From an uncultured Verrucomicrobiales bacterium (GTDB lineage: Bacteria > Verrucomicrobiota > Verrucomicrobiia > Verrucomicrobiales > Akkermansiaceae): a stretch of DNA of 34,745 nt. Made by a program: the position numbers and the translations under genes. This document shows positions 20,201-26,970 of this stretch, piece after piece (positions within the stretch are counted from its first letter, which is position 1; each line of letters starts with the position of its first letter). A model generated the notes under the pieces. That model ran no database searches, was not told the DNA's origin, and worked only from the letters and a program-made list of their open reading frames with translations. Location: contig CAJXVQ010000008.1 in assembly GCA_913060685.1 (NCBI GenBank), positions 1 through 34,745 on the forward strand. Reading direction: 5' to 3'.

Positions 20201-21002
20201 CAACAGCCTGCAGGTCGCCAATGAGAACATCTCCATGCGTTCCGAGAAGTTCCGGATCGGAGCACCCTTGGCCGCAGGAGGCACCGCCGAAAGTGACCAA
20301 CGCTGGGAGAAACTGCTGAAGGCCCGTAAGGTGGACAACCTGTGGGATGTTCCGGAGTTCCAGCGCCATTGCCGTCCCTTCGCCAGCCGTGCCGACGGTG
20401 ACCAGCCGGGAATTGTGATCCGCTTCCGCACCGCCATCGAGCCGGGGTTGAACTTCTTCGGGCAACCCCTCGCAGCCGGCGATCACGCTTATAGTTCGTC
20501 CTCCTATGCTACGCGGGTCGGAACCGCCGGGATCTTCTTGGACGACTACCCCGACTCCGGGGACATTGGACTCGCAACGACCCCACGTGCCTATCTGGTG
20601 CCGATCGGAAACGACTACCTGCGGCTCTCCACCGGTGAGGATTCAGGAGTGCGAACGTGGAGCGTGCATGACACCCGCATCCCCACACCCTTCACGTTCA
20701 ATACGAGCAACCTGACTTCTCCCGGGTTCATCCCCACCATGGATGGTCTCGACGGCGCGTTCGGCTCTCCGCGGCGCCATGCCGACTTCCGCATTTATCA
20801 CGGCGAGGTGGATCTCAATGGCCTGAACGACAACGAGCAGAGTACCCGCCTGGTGGGCCGCTCGATTTGGAACTCGGAATGGCTCCTCGTGATTCCCGGA
20901 GCCGGACTTCATGCCGATCCGGAGTTCGGATTGGATCAGTTCGCGGAGAATGTCTCCGACATCAAACTCACCTTCAAAACCTATTCCCATAACGGGCAGT
21001 AA
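11205..21002 (+). CDS. Giant exported LamG protein with Tc-toxin-A-like C-terminal third (3265 aa)
   Basis: A Sec signal (KLLLTAVVLAICALTSASLHA) ends near residue 27. LamG/concanavalin-like domains lie at about 221-432 (QYTIAFWGKID, DWHHWAVVLDD, YRDGQRVF) and about 916-1110 (FVIDYWLNG, WKHHVIHAF, NFYVDGLRR). A dockerin/EF-hand calcium loop DENTDGFINEDD covers 2254-2265. From about 2679 there is a long coiled coil, a Gly/Ala/Ile-rich stretch with ALPTSIGFSTD at 2770, a second coiled coil to about 2940, then a beta-rich tail ending in VSDIKLTFKTYSHNGQ. That order, and motifs such as YQDMIFRLSRNEAMSKYQ (2903 onward), resemble the pore-forming and TcB-binding parts of TcA toxins as I remember them, though TcA lacks a Sec signal. 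Similar proteins elsewhere are usually named only 'LamG domain-containing'. Pore or translocation activity is inference. The gaps are 36 nt upstream and 19 nt downstream. Confidence 0.9.
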   Translation: MIRSSSKLLLTAVVLAICALTSASLHAFDITVKSEYGPEKVTPRAGTIDVLLGTEQTFDAPRFVYLNRNFEELDALGGSTVDDDATDAEKEKIAYYRVRNVGYSINGGGTQAAQQIEGNSLRFLATVDDDLRIEWIWELEYAVFIEAETTTGSSLPDPGDGVGNPLPVTGRHWVSKDTEFSASVDRTVGNDTLGLDISGRRFSAESYGLENVRGPALDRPGDSYWKFRESSTGVYFDSASSGSPPSEASDQYTIAFWGKIDRRLDSKRDQFFYSFYREDSAPAYWGTTGEEFGRLGIEFGVRVDGQFFVQDISTADSDPATNTARIATIRELASVPSALVGFDWHHWAVVLDDLVITIYRDGQRVFRGPISDNRQTPLQQGICDTRVDGTTYRATSKETYLRLESLEGSLNSLKIWKSAVTEAELINHAKSEGSNNGGFPLVYTYNQGIGGSSTGVEGGNHFPAIARDVLRINKGPIALGDTGNRLVTETVTIDDWLRVKWQWKGQVRYRFDAAGDVADGSTLFAGQSFIRVYQDDPATTGVDESINGQVIPGLAPFNEHWIDLDTPVEVGAFYRSFDRCQTMVDFPAAPSGDAGGLGTNISGLKDTTLNDFLGRSRTARIWKIDKAIAPTEVHWVYQPTVFRATIPLGLSFDPSTPNTYLVPHLCEDGELSMAGPSEQFLLPLGVPPEGPTTGNPVRWDQVGKKLFPVHPGSNMIEWPDKDDPGTKYRIEVVSDYPNEMAVPLSSELELLSGLRDTTTTANGNPVYVNAAGVPIAPPGGGVPLFYKTTVNLAAVGTDFPAGPGAHYNHLFEPVQGRRPPTKLDLDNTDEWAFQELTYTDVVTDASVDEGAPGKSFNPVGTGRSVLLYSFRPNANEVADGNLTKEQLAVRVVDSVVRTPLLPDDPKLVLGRRGLELGGNRQGPDQRADGAFGVILREDPDREIAPGTNFVIDYWLNGKGLRADAEQLVTIVATGNDDLTVTLNAETSTLTANYFGIEVTHPFTTGGATWKHHVIHAFTDDFFGIEVTFLNFYVDGLRREEGSVLSSSSAIFSEVDSGLSEASLRLGGGADPRSQLQLDELRIYELSDRDDPWLTGQELLDLKTSGTAQVDGSDALLRFSFEEEPTEGSFQASGGAYLNVGIGPVDPGLVTPFAGSWARVDIQEVATRLDSALDQAGFGGSGYVLNRVSNYNAELYTRDAEVGGWGPIFPVNHGQLYTSANARLEVAYYQNLFLLDRKQHPNVAWPYESAAYDEVIFPTFGPHRDKAIYIASRVGSEGVDTKGRTQTIFDLEKFSDLKIYNQPDLSLAGWNLNEEHALVAPSNRAALKIKNLGDDIPNNPPLAAFALQRDINASLASFTSDPWVLVQVNNLETGDPEMAAYQVLKTRPGGKVHFPRPSDALVNSAAGLAYESAANPENRFLTIDPKEIHDFAYGFSYPVAAGDLLIPPYPLNLVIGNVAMADARGGNHLTQRTLWRDDSGNPWVVSGNGRFFYQYFYPFRGDFFLPNTVPGTPVAWVPDEQNGTRAFTGIGDSLEPAEVVYQSFWRTSYPKLKRGETLTYQGGESFNENPGSNGLPALVAMSAAEIVYDVATPTMIIGDNNVDDYSARIIRPLDRHEAPFTVAQMAAAGFSPAGSSLFVVAERWYFEELPGSLQRRFYFDSLAEKLVFRGFLNDKDSGDPDLTSGPDPINTLEPNVITADDLARLLPLGTTGDWSKAITAIHNRSQNPTLIREEAPPANPAVTGVYLAGMKESPVATERIGLNTDLYGENGNLAAERDRIKRLARELSRLERRWDVQISSQFNIDVGQAALRSEINSRFVDYQGIAAKVSRLGYDISELPTQEESRFVHLDSFGVGSALVSNPKLLTSPVEGSRYITIAENNRSELAGAPVSLHIIEIVPDRFRGAIKVIEAANAFSEKISLQHNGDFGANTGDLYYEWWIRDAGPLDVVAGEMLADGSLTEVDSEGNSLWQQYIPQERLALTDENARHLGLHSIVFEGRPDVTLVDKLVLMRYRHKDESGWNLVPFEITNPAAEWAPGSPAPFQWAGAANSPQLQADGSKRYIPQLVMGWVKRVLDRINPYEARYTDFFGNESPAVYSSQIQIAGAPFAGKVALNPDKNVIENTGLIELYETVLARARELSIDNSSNAVSTDGIGQALLLATTRLAVLYELLAREAYSDAQDSTITVTDASGLASVASFTHAFQNFEPDLLHEELALLRGTDFRKSYPVYNRIFWNYAKGLGEAAYSVNYNIYDENTDGFINEDDARALYPQGHGDSWGHFVSALGMHYELLQHPVFNWKTRSELYSLMQNVLEVDYLDEKTFAKLAAGKARAGRDIVRGTYRLNYTQDPDGQWQGYSDGADPARAWGVSEWATRAGQGAYFDWMVANAILPEEAAAATPVNNPENLDRIERLGAIDEIGEISGGLYEIQTAVDEANNGSNPLGFDSDAIAFDLDPTNLTVASVIQGQTHFEQIYNRALVAGNNAMTTLDFASKIGNKLYRIADDTDTLIVEAFRQDLDYRNRLIEIFGRPYDGTIGFGKVYPEGYEGPDTQLFSYLDRTSITQIVPETAEDSPAELVTFKSLLPKATGLADNPDMEGLYADVYGSFFENLGSFIASPFGGTAGVGQEELREAFISLEGSRTYEDFSSTVVELQLPVRKKSPYAFQAQDDWGQRTSYGKVQRILEEELRERIVLEKALNEYIAFLQDFEVVTNRLASEIALIERRDDIFLEITLLKELRKKLEVAKDAAIAVALIIEETVEDSAEGGSEALPTSIGFSTDVAAPARGGILLISVIAQTAAKTTSKTLEAVKKVAGFLTDRLISDLEKDQTRTKDVATLEGLIVELVSLSGNDVPFRDAIGISLQNLELKRQEYITAQAEGFRLLREREGFNKILAAKVQKNRYQDMIFRLSRNEAMSKYQSSFNHAARYAWLTAKAYDYETSLDPGHPAAATQLLDQIVKTRQLGLWTGGQPQMGQGGLAEILASLKANFGVLETQLGINSLQVANENISMRSEKFRIGAPLAAGGTAESDQRWEKLLKARKVDNLWDVPEFQRHCRPFASRADGDQPGIVIRFRTAIEPGLNFFGQPLAAGDHAYSSSSYATRVGTAGIFLDDYPDSGDIGLATTPRAYLVPIGNDYLRLSTGEDSGVRTWSVHDTRIPTPFTFNTSNLTSPGFIPTMDGLDGAFGSPRRHADFRIYHGEVDLNGLNDNEQSTRLVGRSIWNSEWLLVIPGAGLHADPEFGLDQFAENVSDIKLTFKTYSHNGQ
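14184..14284 (+). repeat. 17-bp direct repeat inside second LamG domain
   Basis: The 17-mer TTCGGCATCGAAGTGAC occurs at 14184-14200 and again at 14268-14284. The copies are 84 nt (28 codons) apart and in frame, and each encodes FGIEVT. They fall on either side of the WKHHVIH strand of the LamG-like fold, so this may be a small internal duplication or chance similarity of two beta strands. Confidence 0.6.
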
Positions 21003-21021
21003 GCTCCGCAAACCAAACGTC

Positions 21022-24000
21022 ATGAGCACATTTAAGACACTCCTCGTCACCGCCCTCACCCTGTTCCTCCCGAGCAGCCTGGCCCATGCCTTGGGATTCA
21101 CTGATTCGTCGGTCACCTTCTATGGAGAAGTCCGGCAGGTGGGCGGGGCGCAGACCAGTTTATTACAGTCTGGAACGCTGGCCGTCACTTTCGTGAATCA
21201 GGCGAACCCCCTGAACCGCGTCGTCTTGGAGACCTCTCTGCGTCCTACCGGAGCGGGGGAGGCCAAGCCGTTCAGCTATGCCCTTCAGGTGCCGTTGGCC
21301 TATTTGCCGGAAGCGCCCCGCTTGGGGGAGTTCCTTGCGATCGGAGCGCAGGAGACGAGCTTCCAGATCGAGGATATCACGATTGACGGGATGCCCGCGA
21401 CGCTCTTGGACGGCAGCACTGAGTTCTACGGGCTCAGCTTTGCGAGCCGCGCCGCGCAGTATCGCCTCGACCTACAGGTGGTGGGGGACAGCACTGACAG
21501 CGATGGCGACGGGATGCCGGATTGGTGGGAAGAGCTGCACGGATTGGATTCGCAGCTGGCCGATGGCGACTCGGATCTTGACGAGGACGGGTGGAGCAAT
21601 CTCCATGAGTTCCGTCTCGGCAGCGATCCGATCGTGAGCAACCGCGATCCGCAACTGGCGACCGCCGAGGTCTTTGTTTCCGAGTCAGGTGAGGCGGGCG
21701 TTTTCCTGCACATTCTCGACTCCGATACGGCGGCAACTGACATTCAGGTCTCGGTCTCCGGACCGCAGGGTGGGGGACTTGAGCTTCTGGTGGACGGAGT
21801 GCCGCTGCTCGCAGGTGCCGAGGAGACGGTGGCTTTGAGTGAACTTCATGCGGGCTGTTTAACAGTCCGCCACGGTGATCGTTCCGTATCGGCATTCGTG
21901 TTGCCAATGAGCTGGCACGATGGGGGGGAAGTGGTCACGGGAGCGGTGACGGTCCGGGTGGTAGCCCCAAGTACGACGGATGGCAATGACTCGACTCTTT
22001 GGTTGGATGGCATGGATCTCCCGGCGGACGGCACTCCCTTGGCGAGTTGGTCCGACCGCTCCGGCAATGGTCGCAATGCTTCGCAACCCCTTCCTGATTA
22101 CCAACCGATGGTCATTGATCAAGCGGCGGACTTTTCCGCTTCGGCGATCTCGCACTTGTTCTTCCAGGACGCGGTCCTGCCAACCGGGAATCACACCGTT
22201 CTGGCGGCTTACCGGGCCGCGGCTTCGGCGGATGCTCCCCAGACCTTACTCTCGACCAACCGTGGTTTCTTGAAGCTGGAGCCGACGACCCAAGCCGTGT
22301 CCTACGCGGGCGCGGCGAGCTACCAGATGGATGGTTTGGCAGTGCGGGGTTATGAGAATACTTTGGGCGAGACCGTGACCTCGATCTTCCGTCGGGAAGG
22401 ACAGGTGTTGCAGAATGTTTTCGGACTTTCCTACGATGGACATCGTATCGCCGACGAGGCCATTAATCCTGTCTTGCCAACAATCGGGGCACGGCGCTCC
22501 GCGAGTCCCAGTGAATCTGACCCGATCGACCAGGTTTTTGGCGGTCAAATCCACGAACTCTTGGTGTTTCCCTCGGCCCTGCCGGAGCAGAAACTGCGGG
22601 ATGTGCACGACTACCTGCAGTCGAAATGGGGGGGTGCGGTGATCTGGGATCACAGCACTGAATTGAAGGCCATTTCCCTGAGCCCGAACGGAGCGCAGGC
22701 GCACATTATCCGCGGTGGCCATGGCGACGACACTCTCTCCGGCGGCCCGCTCGATGACATCCTTTCCGGCGGCCCCGGTGACGACCGCCTCGGGGGAGGG
22801 GCGGGCTCCGACCAGTTTGTCTTCGGGGCCGTGGATTCGGGAACGGATCGCATTGTCGATTTCGAGATGGCGGCGGACATCATCGATCTTTCGGCCCATT
22901 TTTGGAATCAGACCGGTGATGCGCGACAGTTCATCTCCGTCCGGCTGGACTCCAATTTTTCGTTGGATATTCCAACCCTCGACAGCGTCCTCGTGGTGCA
23001 GCACCCCGGTGGCGGAACGCAGGAAATTGTCCTGGAGAACGCGGTGGTCGGCGCCACGGAGTTGATTCAGCTTATCGTGGAAGGGCGCATCCGCATGGGC
23101 GGTCTGAGCATCCCGGCCGGGGTGCAGGTGGCTTTGGCTCCGGGTAGCCCGACGGGTCCCTTGCGCGAATCTCTCGATGACCCCTTCACTCTGATCCTGA
23201 CGCGCAGTGGCGACGGGGTTGCGGCGGAGTTGGAGGTGCCTCTGGGATTTTTTGAAGATGCTTTGGGTGGGCACTTTGTGGTGGACGAGGCGGAGGTCAA
23301 CGCAAGCAGCCGTTCGGTCGTGCGATTTGCGCGCGGTGAGATCCGCAAAACCCTCACGGTGCGTCCGGTTCCCGATCTCACCACTTCCGGCCCGACGACG
23401 GTGGCGGTGGCGGTGCTGCCGCATTACAAATACACGGTCGGAGGACTGCCGGCTGAGCGCACGATCACCGATGAGGCGATGGTGATCCTTGAGGTGATCG
23501 AGGCAAATGCGGTCTCGGGTAGCGCGCAGCCCGCCAGAGTGCGCGTTCACCGGGATGGTGATCTTGCCGAGGCTTTGGAGGTGGACTTCGCGCTGGGAGG
23601 GACCGCCGAGGAGGGCGTGCACATTGAACCGTTGTCGCGTTCGCTTACCATTGCGGCCGGCCAGAGTTTTGGGGAGATTTCAATCGCGGCCCGCGCGGCT
23701 GGTTTGGCGGATGGTCCGAAGGTGGTCTTGTTCCAGCTTACTTCCCGGGTGGGCTATCAGCTGGGCAATCCCAACGAGGCGGTGCTTTATGCCGCCGCCA
23801 CCGATGCGGAGGCCAATGGAGCTGGATTTGATCGCTGGTTGCAGGCTGCGACCGGCGGGGATCTGACCAGCCTTGCTGATCTCGCAGGGCTCCCGCGCGA
23901 GATGGTGGATCAGTATCTCCAGGCCTATGCCTTCGGGCGCGATTCCGCCATGGATCCTTCCGGGATGCAGGTCTCCTTCCAGATCGTGGAGGGGCGTCCG

Positions 24001-24564
24001 GAACTTCTGGCACATGGCGCGTTTTCTTCCGCTGATGTGCGGTGGGGAGTCGAGTCCAGTGGACGTCTGGGGATTTGGAATGAGGTCACCGGAACCTTCA
24101 CCGGGGCTGTTCAGCCTGGTGGCATGACGTTCACGGGCGAGTCGCTGGCCGAGGGCACGGTCGGTAGTTTTTATCGTCTTACCATGAATTTGGATGCCGG
24201 ACAATTCACCGCTGGAAGCATCACCGCCCTGGCGGGAACGGATCAGTTCGGGATCAGTGGGAGCGGGACGTGGAAGACAGATCTTAAAAGCGGTGCGCTT
24301 TTCGGCACGGGCGGACCGGCTGGAGGGAGCAGCTGGATCACGGCCAAGGTCGAGGGTGGTGGCGCGCTTGATTTCGAGATGGAGGTGGCTGACGGAGGGG
24401 CGGATGACCTGCTGGTCTTTTACGTCGACGGCGTGAAGCAGGCGGAAACTTCCGGAGATTCGGTTGCGGTGCAACAGGAACTGGAGGGGGCGGGTTCCCA
24501 CTTGCTCACCTGGCAGTTCCAGCGTGGCACGGGCCGGGCGGTCATTCGTAATCTGGGCGAATGA
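21022..24564 (+). CDS. Exported LamG / RTX calcium-binding protein (1180 aa)
   Basis: The start is set at 21022 (MSTFKT) because it gives a clean Sec signal (LLVTALTLFLPSSLAHA) and avoids a 92-nt overlap with the preceding gene; the frame stays open back to 20911. A calcium-binding repeat covers about 159-195 (DSDGDGMPDWWEE, then DGDSDLDEDGWSN). A LamG-like domain lies at about 327-537 (LWLDGMDLPADG, WSDRSGNGRNA, IHELLVFPSALP). RTX nonapeptides run from about 565 to 603 (GGHGDDTLSGGP, GGPGDDRLGGGAGSDQFVFG), with a typical RTX tail (DRIVDFEMAADIIDLS). Calx-beta-like segments follow at about 719-926. The C-terminal 250 residues match no family I recognise. RTX repeats usually fold on calcium outside the cell, so extracellular or surface location is likely. 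The stop overlaps the foldase start as ATGA. Confidence 0.9.
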   Translation: MSTFKTLLVTALTLFLPSSLAHALGFTDSSVTFYGEVRQVGGAQTSLLQSGTLAVTFVNQANPLNRVVLETSLRPTGAGEAKPFSYALQVPLAYLPEAPRLGEFLAIGAQETSFQIEDITIDGMPATLLDGSTEFYGLSFASRAAQYRLDLQVVGDSTDSDGDGMPDWWEELHGLDSQLADGDSDLDEDGWSNLHEFRLGSDPIVSNRDPQLATAEVFVSESGEAGVFLHILDSDTAATDIQVSVSGPQGGGLELLVDGVPLLAGAEETVALSELHAGCLTVRHGDRSVSAFVLPMSWHDGGEVVTGAVTVRVVAPSTTDGNDSTLWLDGMDLPADGTPLASWSDRSGNGRNASQPLPDYQPMVIDQAADFSASAISHLFFQDAVLPTGNHTVLAAYRAAASADAPQTLLSTNRGFLKLEPTTQAVSYAGAASYQMDGLAVRGYENTLGETVTSIFRREGQVLQNVFGLSYDGHRIADEAINPVLPTIGARRSASPSESDPIDQVFGGQIHELLVFPSALPEQKLRDVHDYLQSKWGGAVIWDHSTELKAISLSPNGAQAHIIRGGHGDDTLSGGPLDDILSGGPGDDRLGGGAGSDQFVFGAVDSGTDRIVDFEMAADIIDLSAHFWNQTGDARQFISVRLDSNFSLDIPTLDSVLVVQHPGGGTQEIVLENAVVGATELIQLIVEGRIRMGGLSIPAGVQVALAPGSPTGPLRESLDDPFTLILTRSGDGVAAELEVPLGFFEDALGGHFVVDEAEVNASSRSVVRFARGEIRKTLTVRPVPDLTTSGPTTVAVAVLPHYKYTVGGLPAERTITDEAMVILEVIEANAVSGSAQPARVRVHRDGDLAEALEVDFALGGTAEEGVHIEPLSRSLTIAAGQSFGEISIAARAAGLADGPKVVLFQLTSRVGYQLGNPNEAVLYAAATDAEANGAGFDRWLQAATGGDLTSLADLAGLPREMVDQYLQAYAFGRDSAMDPSGMQVSFQIVEGRPELLAHGAFSSADVRWGVESSGRLGIWNEVTGTFTGAVQPGGMTFTGESLAEGTVGSFYRLTMNLDAGQFTAGSITALAGTDQFGISGSGTWKTDLKSGALFGTGGPAGGSSWITAKVEGGGALDFEMEVADGGADDLLVFYVDGVKQAETSGDSVAVQQELEGAGSHLLTWQFQRGTGRAVIRNLGE

Positions 24565-25472
24565 AGAAATCCCTCCGAATAACCGGCGTCCTGATGGCGC
24601 TTCTGATGTTGGTCTCCTGTCGTGAGAAGGCTGAGGAGCCGACCAAGGTGTTGGAGTCCCACGGAGTTCTGCTTCGCGTCGGATCAGTCGAAGTCACCGA
24701 GGCCGATCTGGATCACGAGTTAAGGGAACATCATGGGGGACGCCGTGACCCGGCGACGCGAGAGCAAGCACTCGATGCCTTGGCCGGACGCGCGCAATTC
24801 GCGCAAGCAGCGTTGGATGCTGGTTTGGATGCAGATCCGGTGATGCGGGCTGAGATTACCCGGCTTCTTTCGTCCCGGCTCCGGGAGGCGGATCTCTTTC
24901 CACGGTTGAAGGAAGCGGCTTCGGGCAAGATCCCGGAGGAACGGCTGGGTGAAATCTACGACGAGCAGCGGGAGCTCTTTCAATCAGAGGAAAAGCGCCA
25001 AGTCGCGGTCCTCTGACTCAACCCCGGTCCGGATCCCGAGCGGCTGGCGCGGTATCGAGAAAAGCTTCGGCAGGCGCGGGAATGGTTTGCGAAGGACACG
25101 AGTCTGGCCAGCCGTCCGGAGCAGGGGTTCTCTGTCCTGAGCGTGGATTATTCAGAGCATGCTGCCAGTCGTTACAAAGGGGGAGTTGTCGGGTGGATGC
25201 AACGCGGCGGTAGGCTGGATGCCTGGAGTAAGGCCGTTTCGGAGATCGCCTTTTCCATAAAAAATCCGGGCGAGGTCAGCACGGTGATTACCCGTCAGGA
25301 AGGGGTCTTTCTGATACGCTATATGGCCCTTGAACCGGCCGTCCAACGCTCATTCGAATCAGTGCGCGGACAACTTGAGAAATTCGAGCGGCAGCGGATG
25401 CGGGAAAAGCTGGAGCGGGAATTCGAGGAGAGCATCCGGGCGAAATATCCGGTGGAACGTCCGGGAGGCTGA
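24561..25472 (+). pseudogene. Parvulin-type (PpiC/SurA-like) lipoprotein foldase with in-frame TGA
   Basis: The first segment (24561-25013) has a lipoprotein signal with lipobox LVSC (Cys20) and a SurA/PrsA-like helical N-domain. It stops at TGA 25014-25016 after EEKRQVAVL. The same frame continues without frameshift to 25472: LNPGPDPERLARYREKL, then the parvulin signatures YKGGVVGWMQRGG and IKNPGEVSTVITRQEGVFLIRYM, then a charged helical tail. Both halves belong to one protein of about 303 residues, and TGG (Trp) to TGA is the simplest change. It may be a nonsense mutation, a strain polymorphism or a consensus error. Such foldases catalyse prolyl isomerisation or chaperone exported proteins, and its ATGA overlap with the giant-protein genes suggests that those are its clients (inference). 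Without readthrough the rotamase domain is lost. Confidence 0.85.
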
Positions 25473-25561
25473 GAGCTGCTTTCCAAAGGCCGGCGGGAAT
25501 CCCGGGACTGCCTTGCCGGTCGGAGGTCAGGTTCCGGAGGTTGTCACCTCTCCGTCATCGC
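25473..25561. other. Convergent intergenic junction, weak hairpins only
   Basis: This 89-nt stretch separates the plus-strand operon from the minus-strand DUF1501 gene. It contains small inverted repeats at 25494-25504 (CGGG/CCCG around a 3-nt loop) and 25536-25551 (GGAGGT/ACCTCT around a 4-nt loop with one G-U pair). Neither is followed by a T-run on either strand, so an intrinsic terminator is possible but not convincing. Confidence 0.3.
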
Positions 25562-26968
25562 TCAGCCCAAGATGCCCTGCACGACTTTTCCGTGGACATC
25601 AGTAAGGCGAAAATCACGGCCTGAGTAGCGATAGGTGAGCTTCTCGTGATCGATCCCGAGCTGGTTGAGAATTGTGGCGTGGAGATCGTGGACGTGGACC
25701 GGGTTCTCGGCGACGTGCATTCCGAACTCATCAGTGGTTCCATAGGTGGTGCCGGGCTTAATGCCACCGCCCGCGAGGAGCATCGAGAAAGCGGTGTGAT
25801 GATGATCGCGGCCGGGTTTGGATTTTTTCTTGTCGATTTGCGAGTAGGGCGTGCGCCCAAATTCGCCGCCCCAAATCACGAGGGTATCATCGAGGAGCCC
25901 CCGCTCTTTCAGATCGGAGAGAAGGGCAGCACTGGCGCGGTCGGAATCTGCGCAAAGTCGGCGGTGTCCTCCATCGTTATCCTGATGGGTGTCCCACGGT
26001 TGCTTGTTCTTTGAATCGACGTAGAAGACCTGGGTGAAGCGCACTCCCGACTCCGCAAGCCGGCGGGCCAGAAGGCAGGACTGGCCGAAAGGCGTCCGTC
26101 CGTAGCGATCGCGCACCGCATCCGGTTCGCGGCTCACGTCGAAGGCATCCGAGGCCTCGGCCTGCATGGCGTAGGCGAGTTCCATACTCTTGATCTCGGT
26201 TTCGAGAGCGGCGTCGTGTTGGCGTTGCCCGGAGTGGAGGCGATTGAGAGCGCCGAGGAGATCGACCTGGCGGCGTTGTGCCTCGTGACTGAGCTTGGGA
26301 TGCCGCAGGTTGGCAATGAGCTGGTCGACCTTGAGGGTGTTGGTGTCGACGGCGGTGGCCTGGTGCTCCCCGGGGAGGAAGGCATTCGACCAGAGTTGCG
26401 GGCCGACCACCGGGCGTCCGGGAGAGATCGCGACATAGGAGGGAAGATTCTCATTCTCCGTTCCGAGACCGTAGGAGATCCATGATCCGATCGAGGGGCG
26501 CACCGGTTGGGCGTTGCCCGACTGCATGATGAGTAGGCCGGGTTCGTGGTTGGGTTGATCCGTGTGCATCGAGCGCACCAAACATAAATCATCGGCATGC
26601 CGCGAGAGCTGCGGGAAGAGTTCGCTCATCATCATGCCACACTGTCCACGCGGCTTGAACTCGAAGGGGGAGGGCATGTAGCCGCTGGTCTTCTTGCCCG
26701 CTTTTCCGTCAGGCGTCTCGCCCTCGTGTTTGGCGAGAGCGGGCTTCGGGTCGAAGGTGTCCACATGGGACGGCCCGCCGTTCATCATGAGGAAGATCAC
26801 CCGTTTCGCCTTTGGCGCGAAGTGCGGGGATCCCACCGGGATTTCCGATGCCGAAAGCATGCCGGCATTATTTAAGGCTCCGCTGAGACCGAGCATGCCG
26901 AAGCCGCCGCCCATGCGGGCCAGCATCTGGCGGCGGGAGAGAACAGGGAATTGTTGAGGAGGGATCAT
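25562..26968 (-). CDS. DUF1501 family protein, Tat-exported (468 aa)
   Basis: A twin-arginine signal (SRRQMLARMGGGFGMLG, Arg12-Arg13) leads into the DUF1501 fold, which is related to the alkaline phosphatase/sulfatase superfamily. Diagnostic stretches include RVIFLMMNGGPSHVDTFDP, TLVIWGGEFGRTPYSQ, GRDHHHTAFSMLLAGGG and the C-terminal VHDLHATILNQLGIDHEKL. Length is normal for the family. The family is greatly expanded in Planctomycetes and Verrucomicrobia and is usually encoded next to DUF1549/DUF1553 proteins, as here. The pair is often linked to sulfated polysaccharide breakdown, but the reaction is not established. It starts 2 nt after the DUF1553 stop, so the two genes are co-transcribed and probably translationally coupled. 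Confidence 0.95.
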   Translation of the reverse strand: MIPPQQFPVLSRRQMLARMGGGFGMLGLSGALNNAGMLSASEIPVGSPHFAPKAKRVIFLMMNGGPSHVDTFDPKPALAKHEGETPDGKAGKKTSGYMPSPFEFKPRGQCGMMMSELFPQLSRHADDLCLVRSMHTDQPNHEPGLLIMQSGNAQPVRPSIGSWISYGLGTENENLPSYVAISPGRPVVGPQLWSNAFLPGEHQATAVDTNTLKVDQLIANLRHPKLSHEAQRRQVDLLGALNRLHSGQRQHDAALETEIKSMELAYAMQAEASDAFDVSREPDAVRDRYGRTPFGQSCLLARRLAESGVRFTQVFYVDSKNKQPWDTHQDNDGGHRRLCADSDRASAALLSDLKERGLLDDTLVIWGGEFGRTPYSQIDKKKSKPGRDHHHTAFSMLLAGGGIKPGTTYGTTDEFGMHVAENPVHVHDLHATILNQLGIDHEKLTYRYSGRDFRLTDVHGKVVQGILG

Positions 26969-26970
26969 GC

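Noticed and set aside
20911-21021. Upstream start for the 1180-aa protein
   Set aside because: It would overlap the preceding gene by 92 nt and bury the signal peptide; 21022 gives a normal Sec signal and a 19-nt gap.
25014-25060. Selenocysteine (SECIS) or TGA=Trp recoding at the foldase TGA
   Set aside because: No convincing SECIS-like stem-loop follows, the site is not an obvious Cys position, and other genes in the window end with TGA. Nonsense change or consensus error is simpler.
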